Positions 28,359-37,954 are shown, numbered from the stretch's first letter. The stretch is 64,000 bases of DNA from Cladopsammia gracilis (GCA_022457155.1 JAJGOT010000352.1:124001-188000); one strand, 5' to 3'. Notes: a model not told the origin generated them from the letters alone. Numbers and translations: made by a program.

Positions 28359-30177
28359 GAAAGATATAACGCATCCGCATTGCATGAAACACTGTTATCA
28401 GTGGGGTCCTGTAGATAAAACAACAACTAAAATAACTAAAATAAAAGCTCTAAGTGATGGTGGAATTGAAGAGTAAAGAGTTCAACAGGTTTGACACTAA
28501 CAGACAGCGTTTAAGGTTAAGTAAACACGTTTATAAATGCCGCCACGAGCGAGGTCAACATCTCCAAGACGGAGAAAAAAAAATTCACTAAACCAGTCAA
28601 GAATTAAAATGAAGGAAATCTCGTTTCATCAGTGACGTGATGATTTCTTTTTGCTTTCAGGAGATAGTGCGTTTTAGCACTGAAAATAAACTGATCTACA
28701 ACTACATACTGTGTACTATGTATTGTGTTTACACTGTAACTGTAACTATTGCGAACATCTCGTCAAATTAAGTAAATGTTTTTGCATTTGTTCTTTGAGG
28801 TTTCTAAGCAACGAGTGGAATTGAACGACCTCGAGGTCCAAATATATCTCAAGTTGCGAAAAATAAGCACTTTTGACGGAGTATCCGGGGGGGGGAGCGA
28901 TACGACACAGATTTTCTTTCTTTCACCGAAAAGAAGTATTCTTTTAATAAACTGATTTAAAATAAAGTAACTGTTTTCCTCTCGCCGATTACTACTTTTG
29001 AAAATATGATTATCGACTGTGTGGGCATGTATTTACACTGGAGTATCATCGAAAGCAAAAATTGTCCCATATAACTACATGCTTCCATTAAATTTTCTTT
29101 CCGAGGGAAAAAGCGGTTAAAATCGAAACAAAGAAAAAATTCATTTTGCAAACTTTGGGAAACGAACAACACTGAATAAAAGTACAGCACTGGCGTGCGT
29201 TTCTCGTCCCGAAAACTTTTCGGCTCCGAAAAGCTGTGTGCGGAATGTTTATCAATAAAGATTCGGTTTTTGTTGATTTTGAAACTCTTAGGTTTACTAC
29301 ACAACTTTAGCTGATTTGTGGGCTTAAATCTTCAACGCCATTCGTAAGAAACTACATTTAAAACATAGCTTTCGAGCCCGAAAAGCCTTTGGGAGTTTCG
29401 AGAAACGCACGCCTGGTGTTCCTCAATAATCTTTCATTTGAATGGTCACACTTTAGGATTTCAAGCACAAGTGCTGCATATTTAGAACAACCTTGTACAG
29501 CATAATAAACAGCACCACAGGAAAGGACTGCTTAATAGCTTTCATTTGAATGGTCACCCCTTGTTGAGGGTTTCGTGCAAGGACTCAAGTAATATTGCTA
29601 AATTTCAATAAATTTCAATTAAATTTCAATATTGCTAATTTTCAATATTATATGCATTTGAATGATCACGCTGTAGAGTTTCTTCAGATCCACAGCATAC
29701 AACATCGATGCCAGCGAATTCTGGGGACCATTGATTCATAAGATCATGGCCGATAAAAGTACTCCAACAATTTTCAGTTTAGCCGGTCGCAGCTGGTCAC
29801 ATCATAAAAAAAAACCTTTAATCAATCATTTTTTGTTTCATTTTTGGATCAGCTACTGTTTTTCTTTTCTTTTCAAGTTTGGGCAGAGATTGGTTTGTGT
29901 TTAGTTTTTTAAGTTTTGTTTGTATTACGATGGGAGTGGTCTAAGTTTTAATCTATATTTTAAACCACACTGTGAGCATTCAAAACACAACAGTTCACCC
30001 GAGAGGTTTACTTAAATTATTATAAAAACGGAACTAAAATCTTACGAAGAAAACGTAGAATGATAAAAAACACTTACGTCCAACTTTAGCAGCAAGGAAC
30101 ACCAAGAATATACAAAAAGTCAACTTTCTTGTCACCGCGTTGAACGCATAACTCGGTAGTCCAGACAAATGAGGCAT
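17491..30177 (-). CDS. SEA-domain receptor with degenerate PTP domain, copy B
   Basis: Thirteen coding exons join in frame: 30177-30078, 27136-25170, 24664-24524, 23948-23649, 23061-22726, 21903-21700, 21575-21491, 21087-21026, 20821-20639, 19761-19630, 19056-18899, 18146-17981 and 17589-17491. They encode 1310 residues. The order is signal peptide, SEA-type repeats, Cys-containing domain, membrane helix (about 713-733), disordered tail with an ITAM-like motif (868-884), a conserved segment, and one PTP domain (about 1030-1300). The PTP domain keeps the family fold markers (DYINANWI, TQHPL, DFWRMVW, FRFTSW, HCS). It has lost key catalytic residues: KNRY is KNRF, WPD is WKE, the P-loop Arg is Phe, and the Q-loop Gln is Cys. 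I infer a type I receptor whose phosphatase domain binds rather than hydrolyses phosphotyrosine. It could instead be the distal half of a longer protein if the last exon splices on at 17548. Confidence 0.85.
17981..18146 (-). CDS. Copy B exon 12: P-loop with Arg lost
   Basis: This exon continues the P-loop. Across the splice it reads HCSDGLGFTG, where the family has HCSAGVGRTG. The Cys (1222) is kept but the phosphate-binding Arg is Phe (1228). Further on, RHGIVCSLEQYNFIYQ replaces the usual MVQT..QY.F.Y, losing the Q-loop Gln. Confidence 0.85.
18199..18653 (+). mobile_element. 3' end of a non-LTR retrotransposon
   Basis: The plus strand encodes the end of an ORF2 (KYHLRGNKIETPRF, NSISYRGAVLWNIAS). 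A short 3' UTR and a (GTT)n tail at 18630-18653 follow. It is a 5'-truncated CR1/L2-type fragment in a copy B intron. Confidence 0.6.
18899..19056 (-). CDS. Copy B exon 11: WPD-loop equivalent
   Basis: This 158-bp exon, phase 0 to phase 2, contains VSHFRFTSWKERAVPN and ends APTIVHC plus two bases of Ser. FTSWPDHGVP is the normal family form; here WPD is WKE, so the general-acid Asp is replaced by Glu, as in many second (D2) domains of receptor PTPs. Confidence 0.85.
19327..19511. repeat. MITE with perfect 20-bp inverted ends
   Basis: AGTATATACTGAAACAGTGA and its exact inverse bound 185 bp in the intron between copy B exons 10 and 11. Confidence 0.8.
19630..19761 (-). CDS. Copy B exon 10: PTP core
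   Basis: These 44 codons in phase 0 (AEFMDYLPKGEGNSKRYGSI...VLSIAESK) match the CxxYWP-like region of PTPs, without that motif's Cys and Trp. The donor AAG|GTAAAA was preferred to the nearby GAAA|GTAAGG because the latter would bring an early stop in the next exon. Confidence 0.75.
20639..20821 (-). CDS. Copy B exon 9: PTP core
   Basis: These 61 codons in phase 0 include CYVATQHPLRET, DDFWRMVWDQ and NTVVMVND. These match the PTP family motifs [YF]IA[TC]QGPL, DFWRMVW and TVVMLT; the Gly of QGP is His. Confidence 0.9.
21026..21087 (-). CDS. Copy B exon 8: PTP DYINANWI segment
   Basis: This 62-bp exon encodes APKTRVTLSTQPDYINANWIR. DYINAN[WY]I is the most conserved block of classical PTP domains. 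The donor is AGG|GTAAGC, phase 0. Confidence 0.85.
21491..21575 (-). CDS. Copy B exon 7: PTP domain start
   Basis: This 85-bp exon encodes NLNKDVPNQQVNYPPETS and SKNRFPDVLPG. It corresponds to the KNRY pTyr-recognition loop of classical PTPs with Tyr changed to Phe (residue 1039). Phase 0 in, phase 1 out, as in copy A. Confidence 0.85.
21700..21903 (-). CDS. Copy B exon 6: conserved cytoplasmic segment
   Basis: These 68 codons in phase 0 include NVPLTHKTGTVGIVALA and IRNRNGQKKETEFK, nearly identical to copy A exon 6. The acceptor is cgttcag and the donor AAG|GTGACT. Confidence 0.85.
22302..22329. repeat. Perfect 28-bp palindrome
   Basis: The arms GCCCTTCGTCAGAG and the inverse have no loop. 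CTGACGA within it resembles a hammerhead ribozyme core of the kind carried by Penelope-like elements, but no partner GAAA follows. Confidence 0.7.
22726..23061 (-). CDS. Copy B exon 5: linker with ITAM-like motif
   Basis: These 112 codons in phase 0 are rich in Asp, Gly, Ser, Asn and Pro. The exon holds NAYGDL and HTYASI, giving YxxL-x9-YxxI, close to an ITAM (normal spacing 6-8, sometimes longer). The first tyrosine is conserved in copy A (QAYGGL). The donor GAG|GTTAGT was chosen because copy A ends at the same place. Confidence 0.8.
23649..23948 (-). CDS. Copy B exon 4: charged juxtamembrane tail
   Basis: These 100 codons in phase 0 start LFCCGRRRRRRSRK, a stop-transfer signal. They continue with Lys/Asp/Asn-rich sequence ending in an Asn run encoded by trinucleotide repeats (about 23649-23700). 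The exon is longer than the 61-codon copy A version, partly through this repeat growth. Confidence 0.85.
24229..24509. repeat. CCAAT-rich MITE, inverted copy
   Basis: It starts GAGCGGTTTTCAACTGAGTG at a TA. Its body is the reverse complement of 16132-16416, including aatcagaag and ttggctaaaaaatctcgcgcc. The right end is eroded beside copy B exon 3. Confidence 0.75.
24524..24664 (-). CDS. Copy B exon 3: transmembrane segment
   Basis: These 47 codons run VVEVELAGNN...SKMPTW and then the helix TIILIAVAGAFGLLLMLLA ending CCC. Both borders are phase 0 with a GTAAGT donor. An 18-bp palindrome, CGTAAGTTATAACTTACG (24507-24524), covers the donor, and a CCAAT-rich MITE begins within 15 bp of the exon. 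Confidence 0.85.
25170..27136 (-). CDS. Copy B exon 2: SEA repeats and ectodomain
   Basis: This 1967-bp exon has a Ser/Thr/Pro-rich start, then SEA-like units beginning FQISIQL (with KPGSVIAV, about residues 134-141), FDVVLKV and FHVRASL. A fourth Cys-bearing unit begins FEVTFHQ and contains IYDWGIKV. A Pro/Thr/Ser mucin-like linker follows, then a domain with MTWGEFCSK and AEVWFYVSKSGSK. It ends FEEK|GTATTT in phase 0. Only the first SEA unit keeps the G-S-V cleavage-type motif. The last domain is the most conserved part between copies A and B. Confidence 0.9.
27229..27268. repeat. Short hairpin upstream of copy B exon 2
   Basis: aacggttcgactcgctcaa pairs with ttgagcgagccgaaccgtt around a 2-nt loop with one mismatch. 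Confidence 0.7.
27282..27667. repeat. TA-target MITE related to 2550-2740
   Basis: The left end ACAGTCAACTCCCTCTAAGA and a degraded right end (cttagagag...agttacagta) bracket internal repeats of gtgtccg. It lies in copy B intron 1. Confidence 0.6.
27886..28357. repeat. TAA microsatellites with a LINE tail
   Basis: Four (TAA)n blocks (27888-27915, 27990-28040, 28225-28258, 28328-28357) surround a LINE ORF2 end encoding LCEIQKTALLGTANILRKTL. Such TAA tails mark 3' ends of CR1/L2-like elements. Confidence 0.65.
28358..30077. other. Rest of copy B intron 1
   Basis: It holds a repeated phrase around tcatttgaatggtcac (29436, 29542, and a variant near 29655) and AT-rich sequence. No exon was recognised. 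Confidence 0.4.
30078..30177 (-). CDS. Copy B exon 1: signal peptide
   Basis: The ATG at 30177 opens 33 codons: a polar start MPHLSGLPSYAFNAVTRK, then the hydrophobic core LTFCIFLVFLAA. The donor GGAC|GTAAGT is phase 1, joining exon 2 to give Leu. It is the equivalent of copy A's exon at 12133-12226. A 2.9 kb intron full of repeats follows. Confidence 0.7.
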
Positions 30178-30831
30178 CTTCTCTGCTAAAACTAGGATGA
30201 TACAAAAATACACAAATCCTATGAAAAGTGTATTGCAGGTCCTTAACTAAGTTTTCCGGCAATCGGCACATCTGAATTAAATATATAATTCAGTTTGGCT
30301 ACGGAAAAGTGTAACCGAAATTTCATGAGAGTTACCTATATAAAGAGAAAGCAATGTAAATTAAAACAAAAAAATGTAGTTAACAACAGTATAATAAATA
30401 ATACGGTCTTACTTTTATTCACTAAGCCTTTTTGTAACAGTCAAATTGTCACTGACTGACCAGGATCCATTTCCTTACCTGAACTCTTGCGTAGGGTCAC
30501 TCCTTGTCTCTTATTACAGGATCACTCCTTCTGTAGAAGAGCTTCAACCAACAATAACTAATAAACCCAATTTTCAAGGCTTTTCTAGTTTGATTAAATT
30601 GTTTACACTTGTCTACAGTCTATTGATATGCTTATTAATTTCTTTGATGGCCAGTGTTTCGCTTTCGTTACGGCTTGACAGGTAACAACCCACGGGAAGA
30701 TGGTAAATTTGTTTGAACGCCACCGATGGCTTCCAATACGGTGGCCCATAATCCCGGTGGGGGAAGGGTACTCCTATACCTAAGCTATATCGGTATGTGC
30801 CGCGGGATAGGGTATATGACTTAATTAATAG

Positions 30832-31026
30832 CCCTTATCGTAGATGAGTACGCCACGCCAACATATCAGTTCATATCGGTTCTCGCTTTCTTGACCCTAT
30901 AGTTTCGTTTTAATGTTTACGCTCATCGTCGTTAGAGGTTCTCGTAAACATTAAAACGAGACTATAGGGTCAAGAAAGCCAGAAACCGCTGATTTGTTGG
31001 CGTGGCGTACTCATCTACGATAAGGA
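30832..31026. repeat. Foldback palindrome
   Basis: Arms of about 88 bp starting ccttatcgtagatgagtacg are near-perfect inverses around a loop of about 20 nt. It interrupts a G-rich-ended fragment (cccggtgggggaagggtactcc at about 30758). Confidence 0.85.
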
Positions 31027-31029
31027 CCA

Positions 31030-32100
31030 TTACTGGGTATCCTTTTTAGTAAAATGACCCGGCTTGGTAAGGGTTCCTTTAAATTGTATATGTATCAGGT
31101 ATATTACAGTACCTAAACACCCAACTAAACGAAAATTAAAGATATGGTGATGATGGCGTATCAATGAAACTAGGATCAGCCTAGTATTCTAGTATTCTAT
31201 GCCTGGAGTGCTTAACTTTTCACGTACAGAAAAGAAATAAAAACAACCTGTTCACACAATTCTCAGTTATCGTTTTTCCCTTGATAGGGCCGGTGTCAAT
31301 TTTCGATTTTCTACTCTTAAATAGAGTCACACACATATCCTAACTTCACAAGATTCCTCCCCCCCCCCCCCCCCCCCACTCCCGGCCCCTCGGTACATGA
31401 TTTTAGTGTCATGGCAAAAACAAAAGTCGCGGCAGGACAATGTAAACTCGCGGATTGCAATTGGCTGAGATAATTGGTGAGATTTTTAACCAATCACAAG
31501 CTTAGTCATGAGGCAAAGCCAAAGTAAATGCGAATTTGCGCTTCTGGCACTCAGTTCAGTGTCACCCTCGTTCCCAGGGTCTTCTCCTTCCCGTCCCCAG
31601 GGGGTGGGAAGAAGAGAGACCCTGAGTTCAGTGTCAGTTGAAAGCTCTAACACAGGACGAAATTGGGCGTGAACATTAGCCGAACACGTCTTGAAATAAA
31701 AACGAATCCTGTTAAATACCGTGAATTGCCAAGTATAAACCCTCGGCTTTTATTTATTCCAATAAATATATTCGGAAGGGTCTATATTAGAAAGGATTTT
31801 TAAGATAAAAAGACATATCTTAAGTTAGTAGCAGTAATAAAATTTAAATCTAATGAATAATACGTTCTAAATACAGTTCCTTTTATACGTCTCGAAATTT
31901 TTCTTAAAATTCATTCGCGAGTTTGGGGAAAAATTAAAAAGTAATAGCATCAGGTTCTGATTTAATTACCGTTGGTAAAATATTTTATGAACCTACAAAA
32001 AAATGAGCTCCTTCTGTCTCCCTCACCGAATAAGGTTAGGTCTTGAGTTAATTGTAATTTGTATATACTACATCATTTTAAACATTTTTAATGAGAACTA
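31030..32100. other. Intergenic stretch
   Basis: It contains a C run (about 31362-31378), a diverged CCAAT-rich MITE (about 31400-31650) and a small inverted repeat around cccagggtcttctcc (31570-31622). No gene was seen. Confidence 0.4.
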
Positions 32101-34060
32101 GAACACAAACCGCGGTGATAAACATATTGAACTTATTCATTTTTGATAAAAACTTGACGTTTCGTATGCTACTACATACATTTTCAAAAGTGACCGTTAG
32201 TGTTAAAAAACGATACTAATATAGTAGTAAAAAGGGACTGGGACCGAGATTAAGTACAAAACTTAACAGTTGATCTATAAAAAGAAACAGCTAATTAATA
32301 AAGCATCAGCTTCTCGCTACTGACGTTTGCATTAAGAGCTGGCTTTAGTTCTTGTATAAACAATGTTTCTTTGATTTTACAGTGGAAATCAGTTTTACCC
32401 GACGCTAAGATATCAAAATAATCCCACTTGATGTTGTGTCCAGTGGTGTTAACATGGTCAGCAATGGCTGATGTGCGGTCATCCTTAGCGAGGGCCTTAA
32501 AATGCTCAGTTTTTCTATCATGAAGCCGTCGTTTAGTTTTACCAATGTAAAATTCTTCACAATCCCAACAACTGGCTTTGTAAATAACTTTAGACTGTTG
32601 AGAACGATTTAAGCGGTCCTTGTATGGGAAGAAAGATTTGATGCGGCGAGTGTTTTGAAAAATAATTTTAAGGTTGACACAAGAGTAAAAATTGTATACA
32701 CAAGATTTAAGACGTTTAGAGATTTGGTTGCTATGTAAACCTAAATAAGGTAGCAGGATAATAATATCTTTCTTAGGAACAGTGGAGACATGGTTGTTTG
32801 ACTTGTTAATGTTTCTGTAACATCATTAATGTGAAAGTTGATTATCCCTTGAGGGTAACCGTTCTGAAGAAGAAGCTTTCGAAGCTCATCAAGGGCAGAT
32901 TTCAACAACAATGAAGAGGAGCAAATTCTGTAGCAGCGATAAGTGAGGGTGCGGATGAGATTTATTTTGTACTTGCGCGGGGTGAAGGAATCCCATTTGG
33001 TGTATAACCCCGTGAATGTTTTCTTCCGGTAGATGGAAGTCATGAAAGTGTTGTTTTGGCAGCGTTTAACAAGGATGTCCAAAAACGGAATCGAGTTGTC
33101 TTGTTCATATTCAATGGTAAATTTGATACTGTTGTGACAATTATTCAAATACTGCAAGAATTTATCAGCAGTGTCTTTGCTGTCAAACATTGTAAAAGTG
33201 TCATCAACGTATCGATACCAGACTGATGGACAAACGTCACTGTTCATGACCTATCCGCGTTCTTCAAAGTAACACATGAAAATGTTAGCCAACACTGGGC
33301 CTAACGGCGAACCTATCGCAACGCCATCAATTTGGTCGTAGTAATGGCCATCAAAAATAAAGTGGCTTTTCTTTGTGGCAAAATGTAATAATTTATGTAA
33401 AACAGTGCGAGGTAATGTCGGAGGATCAGGAAGAGAATACAATTTGTCAAGACAAATATCTATCGTTTCATCAAGTGGTACATTTGTAAAAAGAGAGCAA
33501 ACATCCAAAGAACACATTATTCTGTTGTTATGTTTATACTTTTTGGTCCAGTCTGCAAAACTAAACGAGTCCTCAACAGTGTGATTGTTGGTTGAAATAG
33601 GCTGAAGTAGACCAACAAGATAAGAAGTGAGGTTGTAGTTGTATGTGTTAACGGATGAAACAATTGGACGGAACGGACAACCAGCTTTATGAACCTTTGG
33701 AAGGCCATACAATACAGCAGGGGAAGATCCACAAGGTAAAATCATGCGGAAAGTTGCGTCATCAATAATTGTTACAGTATGTGTGCCTAAAACCGGCGTA
33801 TTTTTACATTATTCAGTATATCTTACCTCAAAAAAATGTTGGTAAGCCCGATTTTTCCCTGCATGTAGTTTTTACATTCCACTAACACGTCTCAAAGTTT
33901 TAACTGCTATAAGTCAGTAGATGTGTTGTTATTTGCTAAATGGTAGACCTGATTAGGGGTCCTATGTTACGAGACCCAGACATATGTCACACAACTTCAA
34001 TGTTAAATTAGGTTCCAGTCTTTCTCCATAGCATTTAAATTTTATTGTGCTATATCCAAC

Positions 34061-34061
34061 C

Positions 34062-34092
<31 letters not shown>

Positions 34093-34103
34093 GAAACGTC
34101 AAG
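34061..34103 (+). ncRNA. Hammerhead-ribozyme-like motif
   Basis: CTGAAGA (34069), then a GTATG/CATAC stem, then GAAA (34093) and CGTC follow the order of a hammerhead core (CUGANGA, stem II, GAAA). Penelope-like elements are known to carry minimal hammerheads in their terminal repeats. The nearby acgaaacgtcaag phrase also occurs in the Penelope terminal segments at about 32160 and 59230. Confidence 0.5.
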
Positions 34104-34489
34104 TCATTAATCAAAGTTTTTTACAACATGCGTTGTTTTGTCATGTTTATGAAGAATAAGAGTTTTTACAACTTCAATGTTAGTTGTGCAACTTCAGTCT
34201 TGCCTGTATAAACCCAGGTGTAATTCTCGCCACTTTTTCCACACTATTTTTGCTTTTCCGCTTTAAGAAATATATCTGAGTTAATTTTACTCAAGAGAGG
34301 ATAAAGCTAAGAGAGGGAATCCACCATATAGGGTTAGTTCCTAAGGAAATCCGTCTTAATCTATTTTTACAAGGTACCCATTCTCCCGCGGATAATGCTA
34401 ACTCGCGCGTTGCGTGTATATTGCGTGAATATTGACAAGTCAAAAAACATGCCGAATTTAAATACAGCAGCGGTACAGATCAAAATAGC

Positions 34490-35547
34490 GACTTTAAGAT
34501 CCACTACGGAGAGGCTCGGCTACGGCAAAATAGTGAAAAATTACTTCCGGTGACGTCACTACTTGTGGTCCAAGGCAGCTTTCCCGCCGTAGGACGGCTG
34601 TGTGGTACGGCAAACACATCGACTTGACGGAGTGTTCACAACGTGAGTAAAATTCAGTATTTCTATCAGATTTAAACTCGTTAGAATGCAATTAAACTCG
34701 TTATAATGCAAAGATCATTCATTTTTAAAATTTTTAAATTGATTTTGGGTTTTATAACGTTCATTTAGCGAAAAAAAATTGAAGTTTGTCGAGCAGTATT
34801 CAGATGGACAAGCAGAAATCGCAAGCATCGTAAGTTCGAAGTTGTTTTTTTATTATTTTTGCTCACCTCTAGTCTCTAAAACAGTGTATTTAGAGAGATA
34901 AATTTCATGCAGCTTAATGTAGAACGAGTTGTCTCGAATATAAATGTTTTTTTTTTTTAAGAACACGTAGCCGGAGAATAATGTTTTCGATCCCATGCAA
35001 GTCATGCAAATTATAGGAACGGGCTTAGCGAACAAGTGGACCATGTCGCTGTATCGGCAAGGGTAACACAACCGCTTCAGAAGTATACACAGCGCTTCAG
35101 TTCCTTCGCAAATTGTTCCTTGGTGACAAGTTATGACGTCAGGAATCCTTAAAGCCTGAAAAAGCTTTGGGATATCAGCTTTTCTTAACCGAAATTCGGC
35201 CCAACATTCATCTTCGGTCAAGTTTTGAAGATCGAAATTTGGATACAAGTCACACGGAAAGTCCAGGTTCTGTGGGCTGTAAAGGTCGTATAGCAAGAGA
35301 AATTCGGCGTCATCGAGGACATCCATGTAGTAATATAACACTATAAGCTCTCTCAATTCTTTCCAAGAAACCATTGTTTCCCAAACAAACAGCAAAGCAA
35401 AAAACTTGTTCAAGGTTACATTTGTTTACATCGCCGAGTCGCCGTACCCGGTTCATTTGAACTTTGCCGGGAGACGGCGTAGTCGGCCCAGTCTCTTTCG
35501 GTTGCATCAGCCGTAGCAGAGGTTCGCCGTAGTGGATCTTAAAGTCC
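34490..35547 (-). mobile_element. PIF/Harbinger-type element with transposase fragment
   Basis: Inverted ends of about 37 bp (gactttaagatccactacgg on the left, the inverse on the right) enclose a minus-strand frame at 35413-34853. This frame encodes ECWAEFRLRKADIPKLFQAL and CILLKRLCYPCRYSDMVHLF, the N-terminal part of HARBI1-like transposases. The DDE catalytic part is absent, so it is non-autonomous. Confidence 0.7.
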
Positions 35548-36235
35548 TTAATATGTCCGACTAAACCGTCTGTTTGGTGTTTTTCCAATTTCGCCTTCGC
35601 ATGAAAGTTAACAACAGCAATCTTGTCAATCGTCACGGTTAATTTAAAGTAAACAGATGGAAAGTGTGGAAAGCTACGAAATACGAAGCGCCGAGAAGTT
35701 AACAAGAACGACAATAATTTGCGACAAAATCGAAGGGAAATTTTTAAAGAGTAAAGTTCTAAAGCGTCTTAAGGCAGAAATGACTGTAAAGAGGAAGATA
35801 TAAACGCTTGGATAGTGCGGTATGAAAACATCGGCTTATCTGCCCAGGCCGGCCGGTGAAGAGAATTATTTTAGATTCTGCTATGCAAAACAGTTTTACC
35901 TGTGATCTTTGAGCGATTACATTAGATCAAGATCCTTGGCTCTGTAATTAAGATACGGTAAATAAATAAAACTCTGATGCAAATTAAATCTATGCGAAAT
36001 TTAAAACCCGAACAGCAGGGTACTGAAACACGATTAGAAAAGGTGTTTTTTGCAGACGTCCGTTTTCCAGTGAAGCAAGGAAATAAGGGACGTTTGGACG
36101 CAGGCTATCAGCGACGTCGCCCACCATGATTTTTCGACTTGTCAATATTCACGCAATATACACGCAACGCGCGAGTTAGCATTATCCGCGGGAGAATGGG
36201 TACCTTCTAAAAATAGATTAAGACGGATTTCCTTA

Positions 36236-36639
36236 AGGCTGGTTCTCATATAATCGTCCCGGTCGTCCGAGTCGTTTCGAAAGTTTTTTGGAAACGACTC
36301 AGACGATCGGGACGACTCAAACGATTTCGGTTCTCATATGATCGTCCCGGTCGTCTCGAACGTCAATAGCGCAGTCGTAAACTGTGTCCGACAACATGTT
36401 TTGGGCAATAATATTGCATTCTGGGGTAGATTTGGGTCGCTTCGATCGCCTCAGTCGTCCCGGTCGCCTGAGAGTAGTTCTCATATGATCGTCCCCGATT
36501 ATTCACGATCGTCCCAGTCGTCCGGATAGAACACAGTTCTATCCAAGCGACCGCGATCGTCCCAGTCGTCGGGGTCGTTTGTGATCGTCCCGGGTCGTCT
36601 CAGAAGTGTTCTCATATAATCGTCCCGGTCAACCAGCCT
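36236..36639. repeat. Harbinger-type MITE with TTA duplication
   Basis: The ends AGGCTGGTT and AACCAGCCT are flanked by TTA on both sides. The uninterrupted arm at about 34341 shows the empty site with a single TTA. Inside, tcatat(a/g)atcgtcccggtcg repeats many times. Confidence 0.85.
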
Positions 36640-37636
36640 TTAGGAACTAACCGTATATGGTGGATTCCCTCTCTTAGCTTTATCCTCTCTTGTTTAACAG
36701 TGTTCATCTTGAATGAAATCCTTACTTTTGGTAAATAATTGTTTAAGGTCACGTTTCGAAGTGTTCGGCACGCCGGTTTTAGGAACACCATTCGAAAATT
36801 TCGAATAAATTTTACGTGTCTTTTTACCTAGAAATACAAATCGAGAAGCCAAATCATTTATACAGGCAGAAACCTTATTCTTTCGACATTTCTTGCACCA
36901 AAAATCAGCTTTTAGTATCGCATATTATCTGGCTACAACTTTTAATTTTATAAACAAAATTATGTAATTCTAGGATCCGTAAACGGCACGATTGTTAAGA
37001 AGACAATTTTATATACCTGTCAACAAACTTGAATTTCGCGCCTTCGACAAGACCTGAAGAGCTACAAATTGATCTTGTGAAAGAGGACTAATCAATAAAT
37101 CATCGGACATTTTTTCTTTTCGCCGCATTTTATTTACGAACGAAAAATAAGTAATTTTCCTACATACGCCGGTTTTTAGGTACGCCGGTTTTAGGCACAC
37201 ATACTGTACGGCCGCTTTTATTCGGTATCCCAACGGAATGGTACCAAAATACGGCAATAGAGTAAAGAAAAAAAAACTCTTATGAAAAATGCTAAACAGC
37301 TATAATTTGGACAAAATGTTTTTTGCAGTATTGATGCAAACCAAATATATATTTATATCAAGGCATGTGTTTTACCAAAATAAGGACATCACTTATATAC
37401 ATCAATCTAGCAAATGAAAAACCAATAAAAACTCACAAAAATTGGCTCCCTGACTATTGTTATTCAGTTTGTTATTGATTAAAGGGAACTTTAGTCTTCC
37501 ATCATCGTCACCGTCATCATCATGTCTTTACTCCAGCGGAACTAAAAGGCTGAACAAAAACCAGTTTAACCGCCGCTCGTGGCCGCCAATTCACGCGCCA
37601 ATTTTTCGCCAGCGTGACAAACAATTGCGCAGAGCA

Positions 37637-37954
37637 TCATGGGGGTTCTATAAAACCCCCGCTTAACGGAACTTGGGCCTTCCACTTGAATAGTCTTTCA
37701 CTGTAGAACAAGACATGCTCGCCTTCTACTTGTTGAAAAGTCATTTCAGTTTTATCTGAGGCCTTCCAACATCGTAAGGTGTACTCATTTTCAGCTGAAA
37801 GAGCAATTTCACAGATGCGGTACCTTGGGTCCTCTAGAATGATCTGCATGGCAGTTGTATACGCCTGTTCACGTGACAACTCGATTGTAGGAAAATCAAA
37901 TGTCAATTGTGAACCGTTTGTCGGCCAATGCCCGTAGTGTGTTTTTAAAGGTTT
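37637..37954 (-). CDS. MACPF gene last exon: C-terminal module
   Basis: These 105 codons (KPLKTHYGHWP... to FIEPP, TGA at 37639-37637) have a pattern AYTTAMQII, YRICEIAL, LRCWKA, FYSERLFKWK. The 50091-50417 product has a comparable series. The stop lies within a small hairpin (ggggttctataaaacccc). Confidence 0.75.
   Translation of the reverse strand, partial: KPLKTHYGHWPTNGSQLTFDFPTIELSREQAYTTAMQIILEDPRYRICEIALSAENEYTLRCWKASDKTEMTFQQVEGEHVLFYSERLFKWKAQVPLSGGFIEPP

Larger units (their letters stand above)
34292..36692. repeat. Long inverted repeat arms within the 3.4 kb element
   Basis: About 160 bp at 34292-34452 (from caagagaggataaagctaag) recur inverted at 36128-36235 plus 36640-36692. 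The right arm is split by the MITE at 36236-36639. This is probably another nested element. Confidence 0.75.
33775..37206. mobile_element. 3.4 kb element with perfect 26-bp inverted ends
   Basis: The ends begin CAGTATGTGTGCCTAAAACC on the left, with the exact 26-bp inverse on the right. TA flanks both sides (33773-33774 and 37207-37208), indicating TA-target duplication as in Tc1/mariner-type elements. It interrupts the Penelope-like reading frame. Inside are a long inverted repeat pair, a Harbinger fragment and a MITE. A short minus-strand frame near the right end (MSDDLLISPLSQDQF, about 37100) might be a relic of its own transposase. Confidence 0.85.
32106..37257 (-). mobile_element. Degenerate Penelope-like element, split by a 3.4 kb insertion
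   Basis: Minus strand: the RT part at 33745-33251 (VLYGLPKVHK, FRPIVSS, CSLDVCSLFTNVPL, GVAIGSPLGPVLANIF) is followed, after one in-frame stop, by 33247-32741 (WYRYVDDTF, IPFLDILV). A frameshift then leads to a GIY-YIG endonuclease (CEEFYIGKTKRRLHDR) ending at 32295. RT plus C-terminal GIY-YIG is the Penelope arrangement. A terminal-repeat segment lies at about 32106-32280. The 5' part is split by the element at 33775-37206; joining the flanks leaves the frame open to about 37257. It is inactive because of the stop and frameshift. Confidence 0.85.

Noticed and set aside
30446..30685. 79-codon frame upstream of copy B
   Set aside because: No motif or splice support; it overlaps the probable promoter region.
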